A DNA stretch of 64,000 bases from Akkermansia sp. (GTDB lineage Bacteria; Verrucomicrobiota; Verrucomicrobiia; Verrucomicrobiales; Akkermansiaceae): the NCBI RefSeq assembly GCF_020860705.1, contig NZ_JAJBTT010000028.1:1-64000 (forward strand), given 5' to 3'. This document shows, in pieces, positions 11,931 through 25,414 of this stretch (positions are counted from its first letter, which is position 1; each line of letters starts with the position of its first letter). The notes beneath the pieces are model-generated. The model did no database searches, was not told the DNA's origin, and saw nothing but the letters and a program-made list of their open reading frames with translations. The position numbers were made by a program, and so were the translations under genes.

Positions 11931-14654
11931 TCATTCTTCAGGAACATGATCATGCTCTTTCCAGGGAAGAGCAAGCCGGAAACAGGTTCCGGCGGAAACG
12001 GGAACCAGGGTGACGGTTCCCCCCTGCGCCTCCATGAAGCCGCGCACGATGGAAAGCCCCAGGCCCAGCCCTCCTGGACGCGTCGTCCGGAAACGCTCAA
12101 AAATATTCTCCGCCAGCTCCGGGGGAATGCCGGGCCCCAGGTCATGCACATCCAGCCACACCACACCGTTCACGGAATCGGTACCTCCCTGCAACGTGAC
12201 AGGCGTTCCGGAAGGCGTATGTACGCAGGCATTCAGCAGCAGGTTGACCAGCACCTGCTCCATCAGGGAGAAATCCGCCTTGACCAGCGGATAATCCGGC
12301 GGCAGGGAAACGGAAACCGGATGATTCTTCCGCGCCTCCTTCGTTGCCGCCAGGGCGCCTTCCACCACGTCCCCCAAGTCGCACCAGTCCAGCCGGGGCC
12401 TCAGCGCGCCGGATTCCAGGCGGCTCACATCCAATAAATTCTTTACCAGGCGCCGCAAGCGCCGCGCAGCAGCCATGATTTCCGCATATTCCTCCCGTTC
12501 CTCCGGAGCGGCGGAAGAACGCCCGGACAGCTTTTCACAGCCTCCCTCAATGACGGCCAGCGGCGTCTTGAACTCATGGGAGACGCTGTCCAGCAGGGAA
12601 CGGTGTAATTTTTCAGACTCCTCCATGAACCGCACCCGCGTTCCTTCCGCCCGCAATTCTTCACGTTCCAACGCCATGGCCAGCTGGGCCCCCATGCTTT
12701 CCAGCAAATCCTTCTGTCCCGCCGTCAGACGGTCCCCGTCCTGCGCTTTTACGCCCAGAACCCCCATGCAGTGCTCTCCGGACATCATGGGAAAATAAAA
12801 CCCCTCCGCCACCGGAAGCGTATCCGTAAATCTTCCCGCCGGCTGCCGGTGCTCAAAACACCAGGAAGCCACGCTCCATTCCTTTTCATCCATGGGATAG
12901 GCTCCCCCGGCCTCGCAAAGCTTCAGCCGTCCGCCGCCGGAAGAGGGAACCATGGCCGCCATCCGTACGCCCATAATCTGGCTCATCTGGCCTACGGCTA
13001 CGGAAACCAGGGAGGGGATGTCTGCCGCGGAGGCAATGGCGCGCGAGTATAGAAACAGGGCATTCGTCTTCTTTTCGCGCTCCCGCTCCTCCTGCTCCCG
13101 CACCCTCAGCCGTGACGTGAGACGCCCCGTAGAAAGAGCCACCAGGAAGAAAAACGCGCACATCAGGGCGTCTTCCAGCCGCTCTATCTTGAAGGTCAGC
13201 ACGGGAGGGATGAACAGCAGGTTCCACAACAGGGCGCTGATGGCGGCCGCCATCAGCATGGCCCAGCGGGAACGGATGAAAAAGCCCAGGACCACTACAC
13301 CCGCCAGATACAGGAATCCGGGGGCGAAATAACCGGTAAACGCGGAAATCAGCAGCCCGATCCCGGTAACAGCGGCCGTCACGCCTGCGGCCAGCCAGTA
13401 GTCCCGGCCGTATTTTTCCGTTTCACGGTGCCAGCTTTTCCACCCGCTCCGGGATGGCCCCGGAGCGGCGGGAACCACATAAATGTCAATCTGGTCGCTC
13501 CCCTTCACCAGCTTGTCCACCAGGGACATGGGCCGCACCAGCCCCCACAGGTAGGATTCCTGCGGCTTCCCCACCACGATCTGGCTGACATTTCTTAAAA
13601 AGGCCATGCGGAGGAGGGTTTCCGCCAGGTCGGAGCCGGGCATCACGATCACTTCCGCTCCAAGGCGCCGCGCCAGTTCCAGGTTGGCATCCAGCCGCTG
13701 CTGCTGCTCCGGGGAAAGAGCCGCCCCCGTGTCCACGGAAAGGGCGATCCACGGCGCATTCAGGGCATAAGCCATCCGCCGCGTCCAGCGCACCAGCCGG
13801 GCGGAAAACGGGCTGGGGCCCACGGCTACCATCAGCCGCTCCCCGCTGCGCCAGATGGAGCGGTCTCCGGAGATGGTGCGCACCTCCGTCAGCTCATGGT
13901 CCACCTTCTCCGCCATGATGCGCAGGGCCAGTTCACGGAGGGCCGTCAGGTTGGACTCCTTAAAAAAATTGTCCAGCGCGGCGGAAGCCTGCGGCGCGCC
14001 GTACACCTTCCCCTCCCGCAGGCGGGCGCGCAGCTGGTCCGGGGCAATGTCCACCAGCTGAATGCAATCCGCCTCCGCCAGCACGGAATCCGGAACGGTC
14101 TCCTGCACGGGAGCGGCCGTGATGTCATGCACGGTATCCGCCCGGCTTTCCAGATGCTGCACGTTCAGAGTGGTATAGACGTCAATGCCGGCGGCCAGAA
14201 GCTCCTCCACGTCCTGATAACGTTTTTTATGGCGCATGCCGGGCACGTTCGTGTGCGCCAGCTCGTCTACCAGGATAAGCCGGGGCTTCAGGCGCAGCGC
14301 CTCCTCCAAATCAAATTCCTCCATCTCCACGCCGCGGTAAACCGTCTTCTTCATGGGAAGGCGCGGCAGCCTTCCGATCAGCCGCATCGTGTCCTCCCGG
14401 CCATGGGACTCCGCCACGCCGATGATCACCTCCACCCCCTTGTCCGCCGCCTGGATAGCGGCTTCCAGCATGGCATACGTCTTTCCCACGCCCGGAGCCA
14501 TGCCGAAGAAAATTTTCAACAAGCCACGGCCCGAACGGGATTCCTCCCTCCGGATGGAGGCCAGAATTCTGTCCGCCCGCTGGCTGTCCGAGTGCACTTC
14601 TGAAAACATGGAAAAAGGGGGAAGGAGTGATTGCCTCCTCAACAATGGATTCAT
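11931..14654 (-). CDS. kdpD: Sensor histidine kinase KdpD
   Basis: Membrane sensor of potassium limitation and turgor. Domains in order: an N-terminal KdpD ATP-binding domain with Walker A GMAPGVGKTYAML (about 51-63) and LVDELAHTNVPG, a universal-stress-protein-like domain, four clustered transmembrane helices (about 420-520), a GAF-like domain, the dimerisation domain with the phosphorylated His in SVSHEFKTPLAVIEG, and an HATPase domain with NLLLNACVHTPSG and GLGLGLSIV. The track begins at a TTG; the ATG at 14654 (907 aa) or the one at 14609 (MFSEVHSDSQR) is likelier, and no Shine-Dalgarno site decides between them. Confidence 0.93.
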   Translation of the reverse strand: MNPLLRRQSLLPPFSMFSEVHSDSQRADRILASIRREESRSGRGLLKIFFGMAPGVGKTYAMLEAAIQAADKGVEVIIGVAESHGREDTMRLIGRLPRLPMKKTVYRGVEMEEFDLEEALRLKPRLILVDELAHTNVPGMRHKKRYQDVEELLAAGIDVYTTLNVQHLESRADTVHDITAAPVQETVPDSVLAEADCIQLVDIAPDQLRARLREGKVYGAPQASAALDNFFKESNLTALRELALRIMAEKVDHELTEVRTISGDRSIWRSGERLMVAVGPSPFSARLVRWTRRMAYALNAPWIALSVDTGAALSPEQQQRLDANLELARRLGAEVIVMPGSDLAETLLRMAFLRNVSQIVVGKPQESYLWGLVRPMSLVDKLVKGSDQIDIYVVPAAPGPSRSGWKSWHRETEKYGRDYWLAAGVTAAVTGIGLLISAFTGYFAPGFLYLAGVVVLGFFIRSRWAMLMAAAISALLWNLLFIPPVLTFKIERLEDALMCAFFFLVALSTGRLTSRLRVREQEEREREKKTNALFLYSRAIASAADIPSLVSVAVGQMSQIMGVRMAAMVPSSGGGRLKLCEAGGAYPMDEKEWSVASWCFEHRQPAGRFTDTLPVAEGFYFPMMSGEHCMGVLGVKAQDGDRLTAGQKDLLESMGAQLAMALEREELRAEGTRVRFMEESEKLHRSLLDSVSHEFKTPLAVIEGGCEKLSGRSSAAPEEREEYAEIMAAARRLRRLVKNLLDVSRLESGALRPRLDWCDLGDVVEGALAATKEARKNHPVSVSLPPDYPLVKADFSLMEQVLVNLLLNACVHTPSGTPVTLQGGTDSVNGVVWLDVHDLGPGIPPELAENIFERFRTTRPGGLGLGLSIVRGFMEAQGGTVTLVPVSAGTCFRLALPWKEHDHVPEE

Positions 14655-14805
14655 GTTAGAGGAACTCTGTTCGCAGCACAAATAAAACAGACCAGAACAA
14701 CCGTTAAAATTTTATTAATTTCCCCCCTCCCTTTTCTATTTCTGTTTTCATTTCCCGTCCTTTTCCGCTATCAAGCATTTTTAAAAGTTTTTTCTTTCCT
14801 TTCTC

Positions 14806-17800
14806 ATGATGAACACTTTCCAGATCCTCCGCCGCACCCTCGTCTCTGCCGCCGTCTTGTTCTTCCTGTACCTGGGCGCCGGCATGACAAGGGGAGCAGA
14901 CGAGGCCGTTTCCGAAAATTTTGATTCCTTCCCAACGGGCGGCTTCACCACCCTGGCCACCGCTCTGGGGACCATGACGGCGGAGAGCGGCCACGCCGCC
15001 ATTGCTGACAACCGCTATTCCTCCCAGCCCAACTGCATGCGGCTGATAGGCCAGGGCGCCGGAACCAAAAGCACAGCCATACTGACGCTGCCCTCTCCCC
15101 TGACAGCCAGGAAAATTCTTTCCCTGAAGGGGGAACGCTGGACGGGCACCGATCCTTTTTCCTTCACCATCCATGCCGCGGACCGGGAAGGGAATGAAAC
15201 GCTGGTCGTGGACGGTTCCTCCCTGCAAACGGGAAACAGCCCCATGGCCCAGCAGGTACAGGGAGTTCTCCCGTCCGGGACCGTCCGTCTTGTTTTCCGC
15301 TGTGAAGCCCCTGCCGATAAGGGCGTCCTTTTCGATGATCTGGTCCTTTCCCCCTTCCAGCCCTTTTCCAGCGCCGCAGAAGCATGGCCGGCCATGATCC
15401 GCATGGAGGCCAACGGCATCCTCCGCTTTTCCCTGACGAACGTCCCCGCCTCCTATGCCGGCATGTCCGTCACCGTGGACATGAGCCCGTCCGACGACCT
15501 GGCAGACATTGAAAGCGTATCCCTTTACACCGGAGACGCCAACAGCATTTACTCCGCTCCCGCCTATGGAGCCAGCGGCCACGGCGCCATGAGCTCCCGG
15601 GGCGTCCTCGCCAGCCCGGCCCAGCCGCCGGCTCCCGTCATGACTTTTCCTGTCACCCCGGGGGCGCTCGTTGACGGGCAGCAATACTATTTCTGGGTCA
15701 GCGTCAAGCTCAAGGATTCCGCCAGCATGGACCATAAGGTGGGCGCCAGAATCGCCTCCGTCACGGTGGACGGACAAACAGACGATTTTGCCGGCGGAGT
15801 AACGGCCAGGCAGCGGATAGGCTATGCCATCGCCAAGGCGAACGACCCTGTCTACGGAGGCCCCACGGAAGGAAAGACTTCCAAAAAATTCCGCATTCCG
15901 GGCATCGTGCGCGCAAAGAACGGCGACCTCGTCTCCGTCTTCGACATCCGCTACGACGGCCGCAACGATATGCAGGCCAATATCGACACGGGATGCAGCC
16001 GCTCCACAGACAACGGCCGCACCTGGACGCCCGTCCACGTGGCCGTCAACTTCAACCCTACGGGGGAGGCCTCCAACGATTATAATGCCGGCTACGGCGT
16101 CAGCGACCCCTGCATCCTGCTGGATGAAGTCAACGGAACCCTGTGGCTGGCCGGCATCGCCAGGCACGGGCTTGCCTCCTCCAAGGCCAACGTGGACGTG
16201 GAAAGCCTGGAAACCGTCCAATACGTGGTGGCATGCAGTACGGACAACGGCCAGACGTGGGGTTCCATTGATCCGGATACCGGGGAGTTTGTAAAAACGA
16301 AGCCCAGGAGCATCAACAAGGATATCAAGAACAAGGCCTGGAAGTCCTTTTTCCAGGGTCCGGGCCACGGCATCACCATGAAAAAGACGGTCAACGGCGT
16401 GCGCCCCATCGTCTTCCCTTCCCAGATATGGACGGGAAGCAGCGGCACGGGCACTCCCCAGTCCTGCATTATTTACTCCCTGGACCGCGGGCAGACCTGG
16501 ATCAGCGAGGACACCGGAAAATCCGGCACGCTGGGCATTGGCGCCGGCTCCAGCGAATGCGTGGTCACGGAACTCAGCGACGGCCGCCTGATGCTTAACG
16601 CCCGCAATGAAAACAGGAGCGGCTACCGGAAAATCTTCACCACGGACGACATGGGCAAGACGTGGACGGCCCATGCCACCAACCTGAACTCCCTGCCGGA
16701 ACCGGCTGCCTGCCAGGCCAGCCAGCTGGCCGTGGAAAACTCCGGAAACATCAGCCGGGCCCTTCTTTTTTCCAACCCCAATAGAACTTCCGCCCCGCGC
16801 GCCCTGATGACCCTCAAGGCCTCCTTTGACGAAGGCTCCACATGGCCCTCCGGCAGCCAGGTTCTTTACGATTCCCGCCCCTCCTGCGGCTATTCCGACA
16901 TCTGCGAAACGGGGGACGGCCACATCGGCGTGCTTTATGAAGGGCTCAACGGGGATGAAAACCTCTTCTTCCTGCGCATTCCGTATGACGAATTCCTGCC
17001 TTCCCTGGACGTTCCCGCCGCGGGACAAATCATCCGCGTGGGAGCGGAGGGAACAACGGCGGCTACGTTCACCGTTTCCAGCGACGCTTCCTGGACGGCC
17101 TCCTCCTCCGCAGGCTGGATAACCGTCTCCCCCTCTTCAGGCTCCGGAAACGGCACGGTCACCTACAGCGTGGACCGCTGGGAAGGCGCAGGAGAACGCA
17201 CGGGAACCATCACGATCTCCGTTCCCGGCATCCAGCCGGCCATCATGACCATCATCCAGTCCGGCAGGCAGCCTTCTCTCACCTTTTCCCCTCCCATCCT
17301 CATGCTGCCCAAAAACGGGGGAACAGCCGTTTTCTCCGTCACCTGTGACGCAGCGTGGAACGTATCCAAAACGGCGGACTGGCTGGACATCACCGGAACG
17401 CAGGGCGCGGAGACGGGCAACGGAACCGTGTCCGTTTCCGCAGCGGCCAATGCCGCAGCAGACTCCCGCACGGAGGAACTTTCCTTTTCCTCCTTCGGAA
17501 CCGTCCGCTCCGCAACCGTGGTCCAACGCGGTCAGAAGCGCACCTGGGACGAATGGAAGGAGGATGAAATCGCCTCCCGGGACCCGGATACGGACCAGAC
17601 AGGCGCCACTGATTCTCCCGCCGGAGACGGCATCCCCAACCTGCTGAAATACGCTACGGGACTGGACCCGCTCAAGCCCTGCGGAAGCGTCGTGCAGGTC
17701 TCCACGGAAAAAACGGACGGCGGCACCTTCCTGGTGCTGGCCTGGCCCGTCAATCCGGAGGCCACGGGAATCAGGCATCTGATGGAATCCTCCGCAGACC

Positions 17801-17946
17801 TTCAAACCTGGACGAAAATGGCGGAAGTGGAAACGGAAGGCAAAAGCGCCGCCATCTTCCGGGATACCGCGCCCATCAACGCGGAAAGTTCCCCGCGGCG
17901 CTTCCTGCGCCTGAAAATCTCCCGGGAAGAAGAAAACCCGCATTAA
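14806..17946 (+). CDS. Secreted multidomain exo-alpha-sialidase (GH33-type)
   Basis: Predicted to cleave terminal sialic acid from glycoconjugates outside the cell. The 1046-residue protein has a signal peptide (about 1-28), a carbohydrate-binding or jelly-roll-like N-terminal part (about 30-330), and a six-blade sialidase domain opening with the RIP motif KFRIPGIVRAKNGDL. At least four Asp-box repeats follow (STDNGRTWTP, STDNGQTWGS, SLDRGQTWIS, TTDDMGKTWTA). After the catalytic domain are two BACON-like modules (SDASWTASSSAGWITVSPSS and CDAAWNVSKTADWLDITG) and a C-terminal region. No PEP-CTERM tail. It is isolated on the plus strand and divergent from kdpD. Confidence 0.92.
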   Translation: MMNTFQILRRTLVSAAVLFFLYLGAGMTRGADEAVSENFDSFPTGGFTTLATALGTMTAESGHAAIADNRYSSQPNCMRLIGQGAGTKSTAILTLPSPLTARKILSLKGERWTGTDPFSFTIHAADREGNETLVVDGSSLQTGNSPMAQQVQGVLPSGTVRLVFRCEAPADKGVLFDDLVLSPFQPFSSAAEAWPAMIRMEANGILRFSLTNVPASYAGMSVTVDMSPSDDLADIESVSLYTGDANSIYSAPAYGASGHGAMSSRGVLASPAQPPAPVMTFPVTPGALVDGQQYYFWVSVKLKDSASMDHKVGARIASVTVDGQTDDFAGGVTARQRIGYAIAKANDPVYGGPTEGKTSKKFRIPGIVRAKNGDLVSVFDIRYDGRNDMQANIDTGCSRSTDNGRTWTPVHVAVNFNPTGEASNDYNAGYGVSDPCILLDEVNGTLWLAGIARHGLASSKANVDVESLETVQYVVACSTDNGQTWGSIDPDTGEFVKTKPRSINKDIKNKAWKSFFQGPGHGITMKKTVNGVRPIVFPSQIWTGSSGTGTPQSCIIYSLDRGQTWISEDTGKSGTLGIGAGSSECVVTELSDGRLMLNARNENRSGYRKIFTTDDMGKTWTAHATNLNSLPEPAACQASQLAVENSGNISRALLFSNPNRTSAPRALMTLKASFDEGSTWPSGSQVLYDSRPSCGYSDICETGDGHIGVLYEGLNGDENLFFLRIPYDEFLPSLDVPAAGQIIRVGAEGTTAATFTVSSDASWTASSSAGWITVSPSSGSGNGTVTYSVDRWEGAGERTGTITISVPGIQPAIMTIIQSGRQPSLTFSPPILMLPKNGGTAVFSVTCDAAWNVSKTADWLDITGTQGAETGNGTVSVSAAANAAADSRTEELSFSSFGTVRSATVVQRGQKRTWDEWKEDEIASRDPDTDQTGATDSPAGDGIPNLLKYATGLDPLKPCGSVVQVSTEKTDGGTFLVLAWPVNPEATGIRHLMESSADLQTWTKMAEVETEGKSAAIFRDTAPINAESSPRRFLRLKISREEENPH

Positions 17947-18282
17947 CAAGGCGGAACCCTGCTTTCCACGGACACCGTTCCGTCAAGGGGGAAGGAGGCT
18001 TTCTTTTCCCGGTTCATCTTCTTCCGGCGCCAGCAGCGGAATGGGCTTCGGGACTCCAGCCGTTTTTCCGGAAGGGGAGAATGCACGGCAAATGGCTGAC
18101 GGCGGAAAAATACGCCGGCACGCCTGAAATCGGCAATTTCAGCGCCTGCCGTGTTCTTGACAAATAGCAGGAGGTTTCATGCTCCCTTTTTTGAAAAAGC
18201 CGTTGAATAAATAAAATTTAAAATTCGGAATGTTTTTCCCTTTCTTAATTGACAAATCATTCCCCTTCTTCTTAATGATTTA
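17947..18282. other. Intergenic region with possible leader peptide
   Basis: No family gene is seen in these 336 bases. The region contains the inverted repeat CTGAAAT/ATTTCAG (about 18124-18141) and a strong Shine-Dalgarno sequence (caggaggtttc) in front of an 11-codon ORF (18179-18214, MLPFLKKPLNK). A 28-codon ORF beginning at about 18080 is also open. A TTGACA at 18249-18254 with TAATGA 18 bases later could be the promoter of the next gene. None of these is confirmed. Confidence 0.3.
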
Positions 18283-19293
18283 ATGTTTGTGAATCCGGTA
18301 CATTGTTTACCAACATTTCTGTGTACATGCGCCCTGTTGACGGCTACAGCCGCTTCCCTGCATGCGGAAACAGCCTATAGCACGCCCTGCGGCTACATCC
18401 AGACGGAATTGTACGCCAAGGAAACGGGCTACCTGGGCCTGGGGGTGCATCCGGAAGCGCTGATGCAGCACACGCTTCAGGAAGAAAGTGTAGCTTATAA
18501 AGGCTCTGAAGTTACTATTACGGATTCCGACGTTGATTTTCAGGACTTGATGGACGAAAAATCCGCCTACGTCCTGGTCCTTCATTTCGGGGATGAAGCT
18601 CTTGCCCTTCCCCTGAACCGGGACGGATGGGAAAAACCGGGTTCCTGCTGGACGACACATGAAATCGTAGTAGACGACAGCCTTCTTTCCAAACTGGTTA
18701 AAACCGGCAAAAAGCCTGATTCCTATATTCTCCGCAAGGCGCGCACGCTGGATGACGTGCTTGGGTCAACCAATCAATTTGGATTAAAGAGCGGCTCCGC
18801 CATATCTGCAGATACAGTCAACATTTTCAATTCCGCAACCACCCAGCTGGCAATCTATTATGACGGAAGAGAATGGAAGCGGAGAGGGGCCGCGAAAAAT
18901 ATTGGAGGCATGCCCGTGTTCAGCCATGAACCCCTGACCATTACGCGCAAACCCGGCGACGACGTTACAGCCGTGGTCATCGGGGAAGTGTCCATGAAAC
19001 ACCAGAAGCTTGTCATGCCCAAGTCCAACTCCCTTCTTCACACCCGACTCCCGCTCGCCCAGACCCTGGCTGAAACTGCCCTGGAACTGCCGGACGACAC
19101 CATCGTCAACATCCCCATAGGCGAAAAAAATGCCATGGTCAAGGTAGTTCGCCAGGGTGGCGCCTGGAAGCGCGACGACAACAAACAAGATGTTTCCAAC
19201 ATTCCCTTCCACGGGGCTTTCTCCGTCTATGACGCATCTTCCAAAACACCCGCCCATATCACGGTTTCCAATAAACACTTCACCAACAAATAA
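18283..19293 (+). CDS. Secreted protein of unknown function
   Basis: Not recognised. The 336-residue protein has a signal peptide (cleavage near LHAETAYSTP) and then a soluble, beta-rich sequence. YIQTELYAKETGYLGLGVHP and the later IRKxGDxxxxx-like strands (LTITRKPGDDVTAVVIGE) suggest a structural or surface role, without a named domain. No catalytic motif or membrane helix was found. It ends 6 bases before the next ORF, which encodes a PEP-CTERM protein, so the two are almost certainly co-transcribed and may act together. The start is uncertain: the likely -10 region abuts the ATG, so a later codon such as the GTG at 18289 is possible. Confidence 0.7.
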   Translation: MFVNPVHCLPTFLCTCALLTATAASLHAETAYSTPCGYIQTELYAKETGYLGLGVHPEALMQHTLQEESVAYKGSEVTITDSDVDFQDLMDEKSAYVLVLHFGDEALALPLNRDGWEKPGSCWTTHEIVVDDSLLSKLVKTGKKPDSYILRKARTLDDVLGSTNQFGLKSGSAISADTVNIFNSATTQLAIYYDGREWKRRGAAKNIGGMPVFSHEPLTITRKPGDDVTAVVIGEVSMKHQKLVMPKSNSLLHTRLPLAQTLAETALELPDDTIVNIPIGEKNAMVKVVRQGGAWKRDDNKQDVSNIPFHGAFSVYDASSKTPAHITVSNKHFTNK

Positions 19294-19299
19294 CCGACT

Positions 19300-19977
19300 A
19301 TGTCTTACCGCTCCTTTTTTACCGCCACTCTCGCCGCCTGCGCGGTCCTCTCCGGGGGTACTGCTTTAGCGGATAACTTTACTATCAGCAATGATTATTC
19401 TCTGATCAACTCCCTCGGGCAATCTTTGAACGGAGGAAAAGCCATCCTCGGCGCTTTCAACAGTGACACCTGGAGCTACGATATGGAAAGCTCCAAATGG
19501 ATGTTCGAGGGGGAATCCTACAGGCAGGACCAGTTGACCTACAGCCAGCTGGTAAATATGCAGAACAGCTTCACCAACACATTGACTTCCATACCTAAAT
19601 ATCAAGACGGTACTGTCACCAATGGCAGCTTTGACCTGACGGGAGCATACGAGACTCCCTCCACCTTAACCACTCCCGTTTACTTAATGGTTACGGGAGA
19701 AACGGGCGAACTGGCTGTTTTTGTCTTTAAAAAAATAGCCGATGACTCCGTGTTAACTTACAGCGATGTGGATTTTTCCACCAGCCACCTATTCGACCTG
19801 GGCCTTACTACGCAGGATCGAGCGACTGAACTTGGTTATAGTTACTACATGGACTGCATTCTGGGAAACGTGGATAGGGATCTTAGAACGATTCAGCTTC
19901 TGGTTCCGGAACCTGCTACCGCCACACTGGGACTGCTTGGACTGGCCGCTCTGATGACACGCCGCAGACGGCGGTAA
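19300..19977 (+). CDS. PEP-CTERM exported protein, function unknown
   Basis: 225-residue protein with a signal peptide (about 1-24, ending TALADN), a middle part without a recognised domain and a C-terminal PEP-CTERM signal (VPEPATATLGLLGLAALMTR plus Arg tail). Second gene of a two-gene unit with the preceding secreted protein and followed by a strong terminator. Its cargo domain (about 25-200) has scattered Tyr, Ser and Thr and no Cys pair or catalytic motif. Confidence 0.75.
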   Translation: MSYRSFFTATLAACAVLSGGTALADNFTISNDYSLINSLGQSLNGGKAILGAFNSDTWSYDMESSKWMFEGESYRQDQLTYSQLVNMQNSFTNTLTSIPKYQDGTVTNGSFDLTGAYETPSTLTTPVYLMVTGETGELAVFVFKKIADDSVLTYSDVDFSTSHLFDLGLTTQDRATELGYSYYMDCILGNVDRDLRTIQLLVPEPATATLGLLGLAALMTRRRRR

Positions 19978-19992
19978 CAACCTTTTCCCCCA

Positions 19993-20030
19993 GCCTCCGC
20001 ATGGACACGCCTTCCGTGCGGAGGCTTTTT
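19993..20030 (+). terminator. Rho-independent terminator
   Basis: GCCTCCGCA (19993-20001) pairs perfectly with TGCGGAGGC (20017-20025) and is followed by TTTTT. It ends the two-gene unit 18283-19977. Confidence 0.85.
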
Positions 20031-20232
20031 ATACCCGGAAGTACCGCAGGCCCCGGAAAATAAGCAGGACCGTCCAGCCCGGCCTCCGTTTCACTGGATT
20101 TCACTTCCCTGTTCCGGAACGCCGCAATCCCTTGCGGCAAACGAACGCCGGAGGACGCATTTCACATGGATGGCCTGGCCTGTATCCACGGAATCTTTCT
20201 GCCGCCGCCGCTCCGGCAGCGTCAGGGGCCAG

Positions 20233-20271
20233 TAAAATGCCCCGCACGCTCTTTAAGAGCGGCGGGGCGGT
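20233..20271 (-). terminator. Terminator of the GH2 gene
   Basis: GCCCCGCACGCTCTT pairs with AAGAGCGGCGGGGC with one bulged A. On the minus strand the stem is followed by ATTTTACT. It lies 25 bases past the stop of the beta-galactosidase gene. Confidence 0.75.
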
Positions 20272-20295
20272 CTTCAAGCGGTTGGGCCGCAGGAG

Positions 20296-24156
<3,861 letters not shown>

Positions 24157-24229
24157 CTAATTCTAACAGCAAACCCGCCATTTGCAAGCTGCCGTTGCGT
24201 TTGTGCACCGTCTGCGGGGAACGCAGCCG

Positions 24230-25291
24230 TTAAAAGGTATGCCGGAGCTGGAGAACGCCCACGCACTGCATGGACTCCTGCTGCGTGTATTCCTTCGTCA
24301 TGTAATGCAGCCCGAAAAGCAATTCCGAGCGCTTGTACCGGAGACCGAAGCCATAACCCCATTCCCCCACCACGGGATACTTGTTCACGTACTCCGGGGA
24401 GGAGCGGAACACCGTGCCGTCCAGGTACAGGTCATGAGCCACGGCACGCACGGAGGCGTGCAGGTAGCCGTAATACCCCCAGTTGGAAACAGCCGTCCTG
24501 TTGTAAACGAACGGCGGCGCGGCGCTGGTTGCCCCGCGGATGCTGTTTTCCGGAGAGGTGTTGCCCAGATTGTAGCCGAAGCGGAAGGACATGCCGCCGC
24601 CCGCCTGTACCTTCACCGTACCGGCGTCCACGTGCCAGTAGGCCAGGGCGTCCGTTTCAAAACCTGAACTGTAGTGCTTCTCCAGCCCGCGCAGGCGGTA
24701 ATAACGCTTGAAAAACAGATTGGCCGTCATTTCCCCGGGAAGCTGGCTTGACCAGCCGGGCCACTGTTCCATGCCCCACAGCTTATGAATGAAATGCTGG
24801 GAGCCTCTGGCGAGGGAATTCGTACCCGTCGTGCCCAGTTGCAGTTCCAGGGAATTGGCCCTGTCGTCATTCTTGACCAGGGAGGTAAGCCCCAGCGTCA
24901 GGTTGCCTACATAGGGATGCTGGTTGTACAGGGGATACGGGGCTTTCTGCTCCGGGGTGTACATGAGCTGGGTCAGGTCAAGCCCCCATTGCTGGCGGAG
25001 GTTGGGGGAACCGCTCATGCCCATGAAACGCCTCCAGGAATCCGAAGCGTTTGTGCCTCCCAGAACCGTTCCCAGCATGCCGGAAAAAGTGCGGCTGTCC
25101 GATGTGGTTCCGGACATCCAGGCAAAACGGACGCCGTTGGTATAATTGTCGTCATCTCCCACGAACATGTCGTTTTCCAGATGGAAGCTGATGACGGCTC
25201 CCTCCTGCGGCGCCTCTATCTGCTGGGTTCCTGCCTGAAGAGAAGCTACCGGCAACAAACCGGCACACATGCACAACGCTGCACATTTCAT
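24230..25291 (-). CDS. LpxR-like outer-membrane lipid A deacylase family protein
   Basis: 353-residue exported protein. After the signal peptide (MKCAALCMCAGLLPVASLQA) comes FHLENDMFVGDDDNYTNGVR, which matches the N-terminal Asn-Asp and YTNG signature of the LpxR (DUF2219) family. The rest is a repeated amphipathic strand pattern and it ends in Phe (LRHTF), consistent with a 12-strand barrel. LpxR enzymes remove the 3'-acyloxyacyl chain of lipid A; whether this protein does so is inferred from family likeness. The internal ATG at 25291 was chosen because it directly begins the signal peptide. Confidence 0.78.
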   Translation of the reverse strand: MKCAALCMCAGLLPVASLQAGTQQIEAPQEGAVISFHLENDMFVGDDDNYTNGVRFAWMSGTTSDSRTFSGMLGTVLGGTNASDSWRRFMGMSGSPNLRQQWGLDLTQLMYTPEQKAPYPLYNQHPYVGNLTLGLTSLVKNDDRANSLELQLGTTGTNSLARGSQHFIHKLWGMEQWPGWSSQLPGEMTANLFFKRYYRLRGLEKHYSSGFETDALAYWHVDAGTVKVQAGGGMSFRFGYNLGNTSPENSIRGATSAAPPFVYNRTAVSNWGYYGYLHASVRAVAHDLYLDGTVFRSSPEYVNKYPVVGEWGYGFGLRYKRSELLFGLHYMTKEYTQQESMQCVGVLQLRHTF

Positions 25292-25414
25292 GCCCGGCAG
25301 TTTGTGCGTTTCACCCCCGCGTGGCAAGGAAAAATCAGGCATGCCCTGCGTTTGCACTTTTCAAAACATGGAAATATCCACAAACTTCCCCGTCCTGTCA
25401 CAGGCCTTCATACC

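Noticed and set aside
14704-17028. 774-residue open frame antisense to the sialidase
   Set aside because: The plus strand has a signal peptide, RIP motif and Asp boxes; the antisense frame has no recognisable feature.
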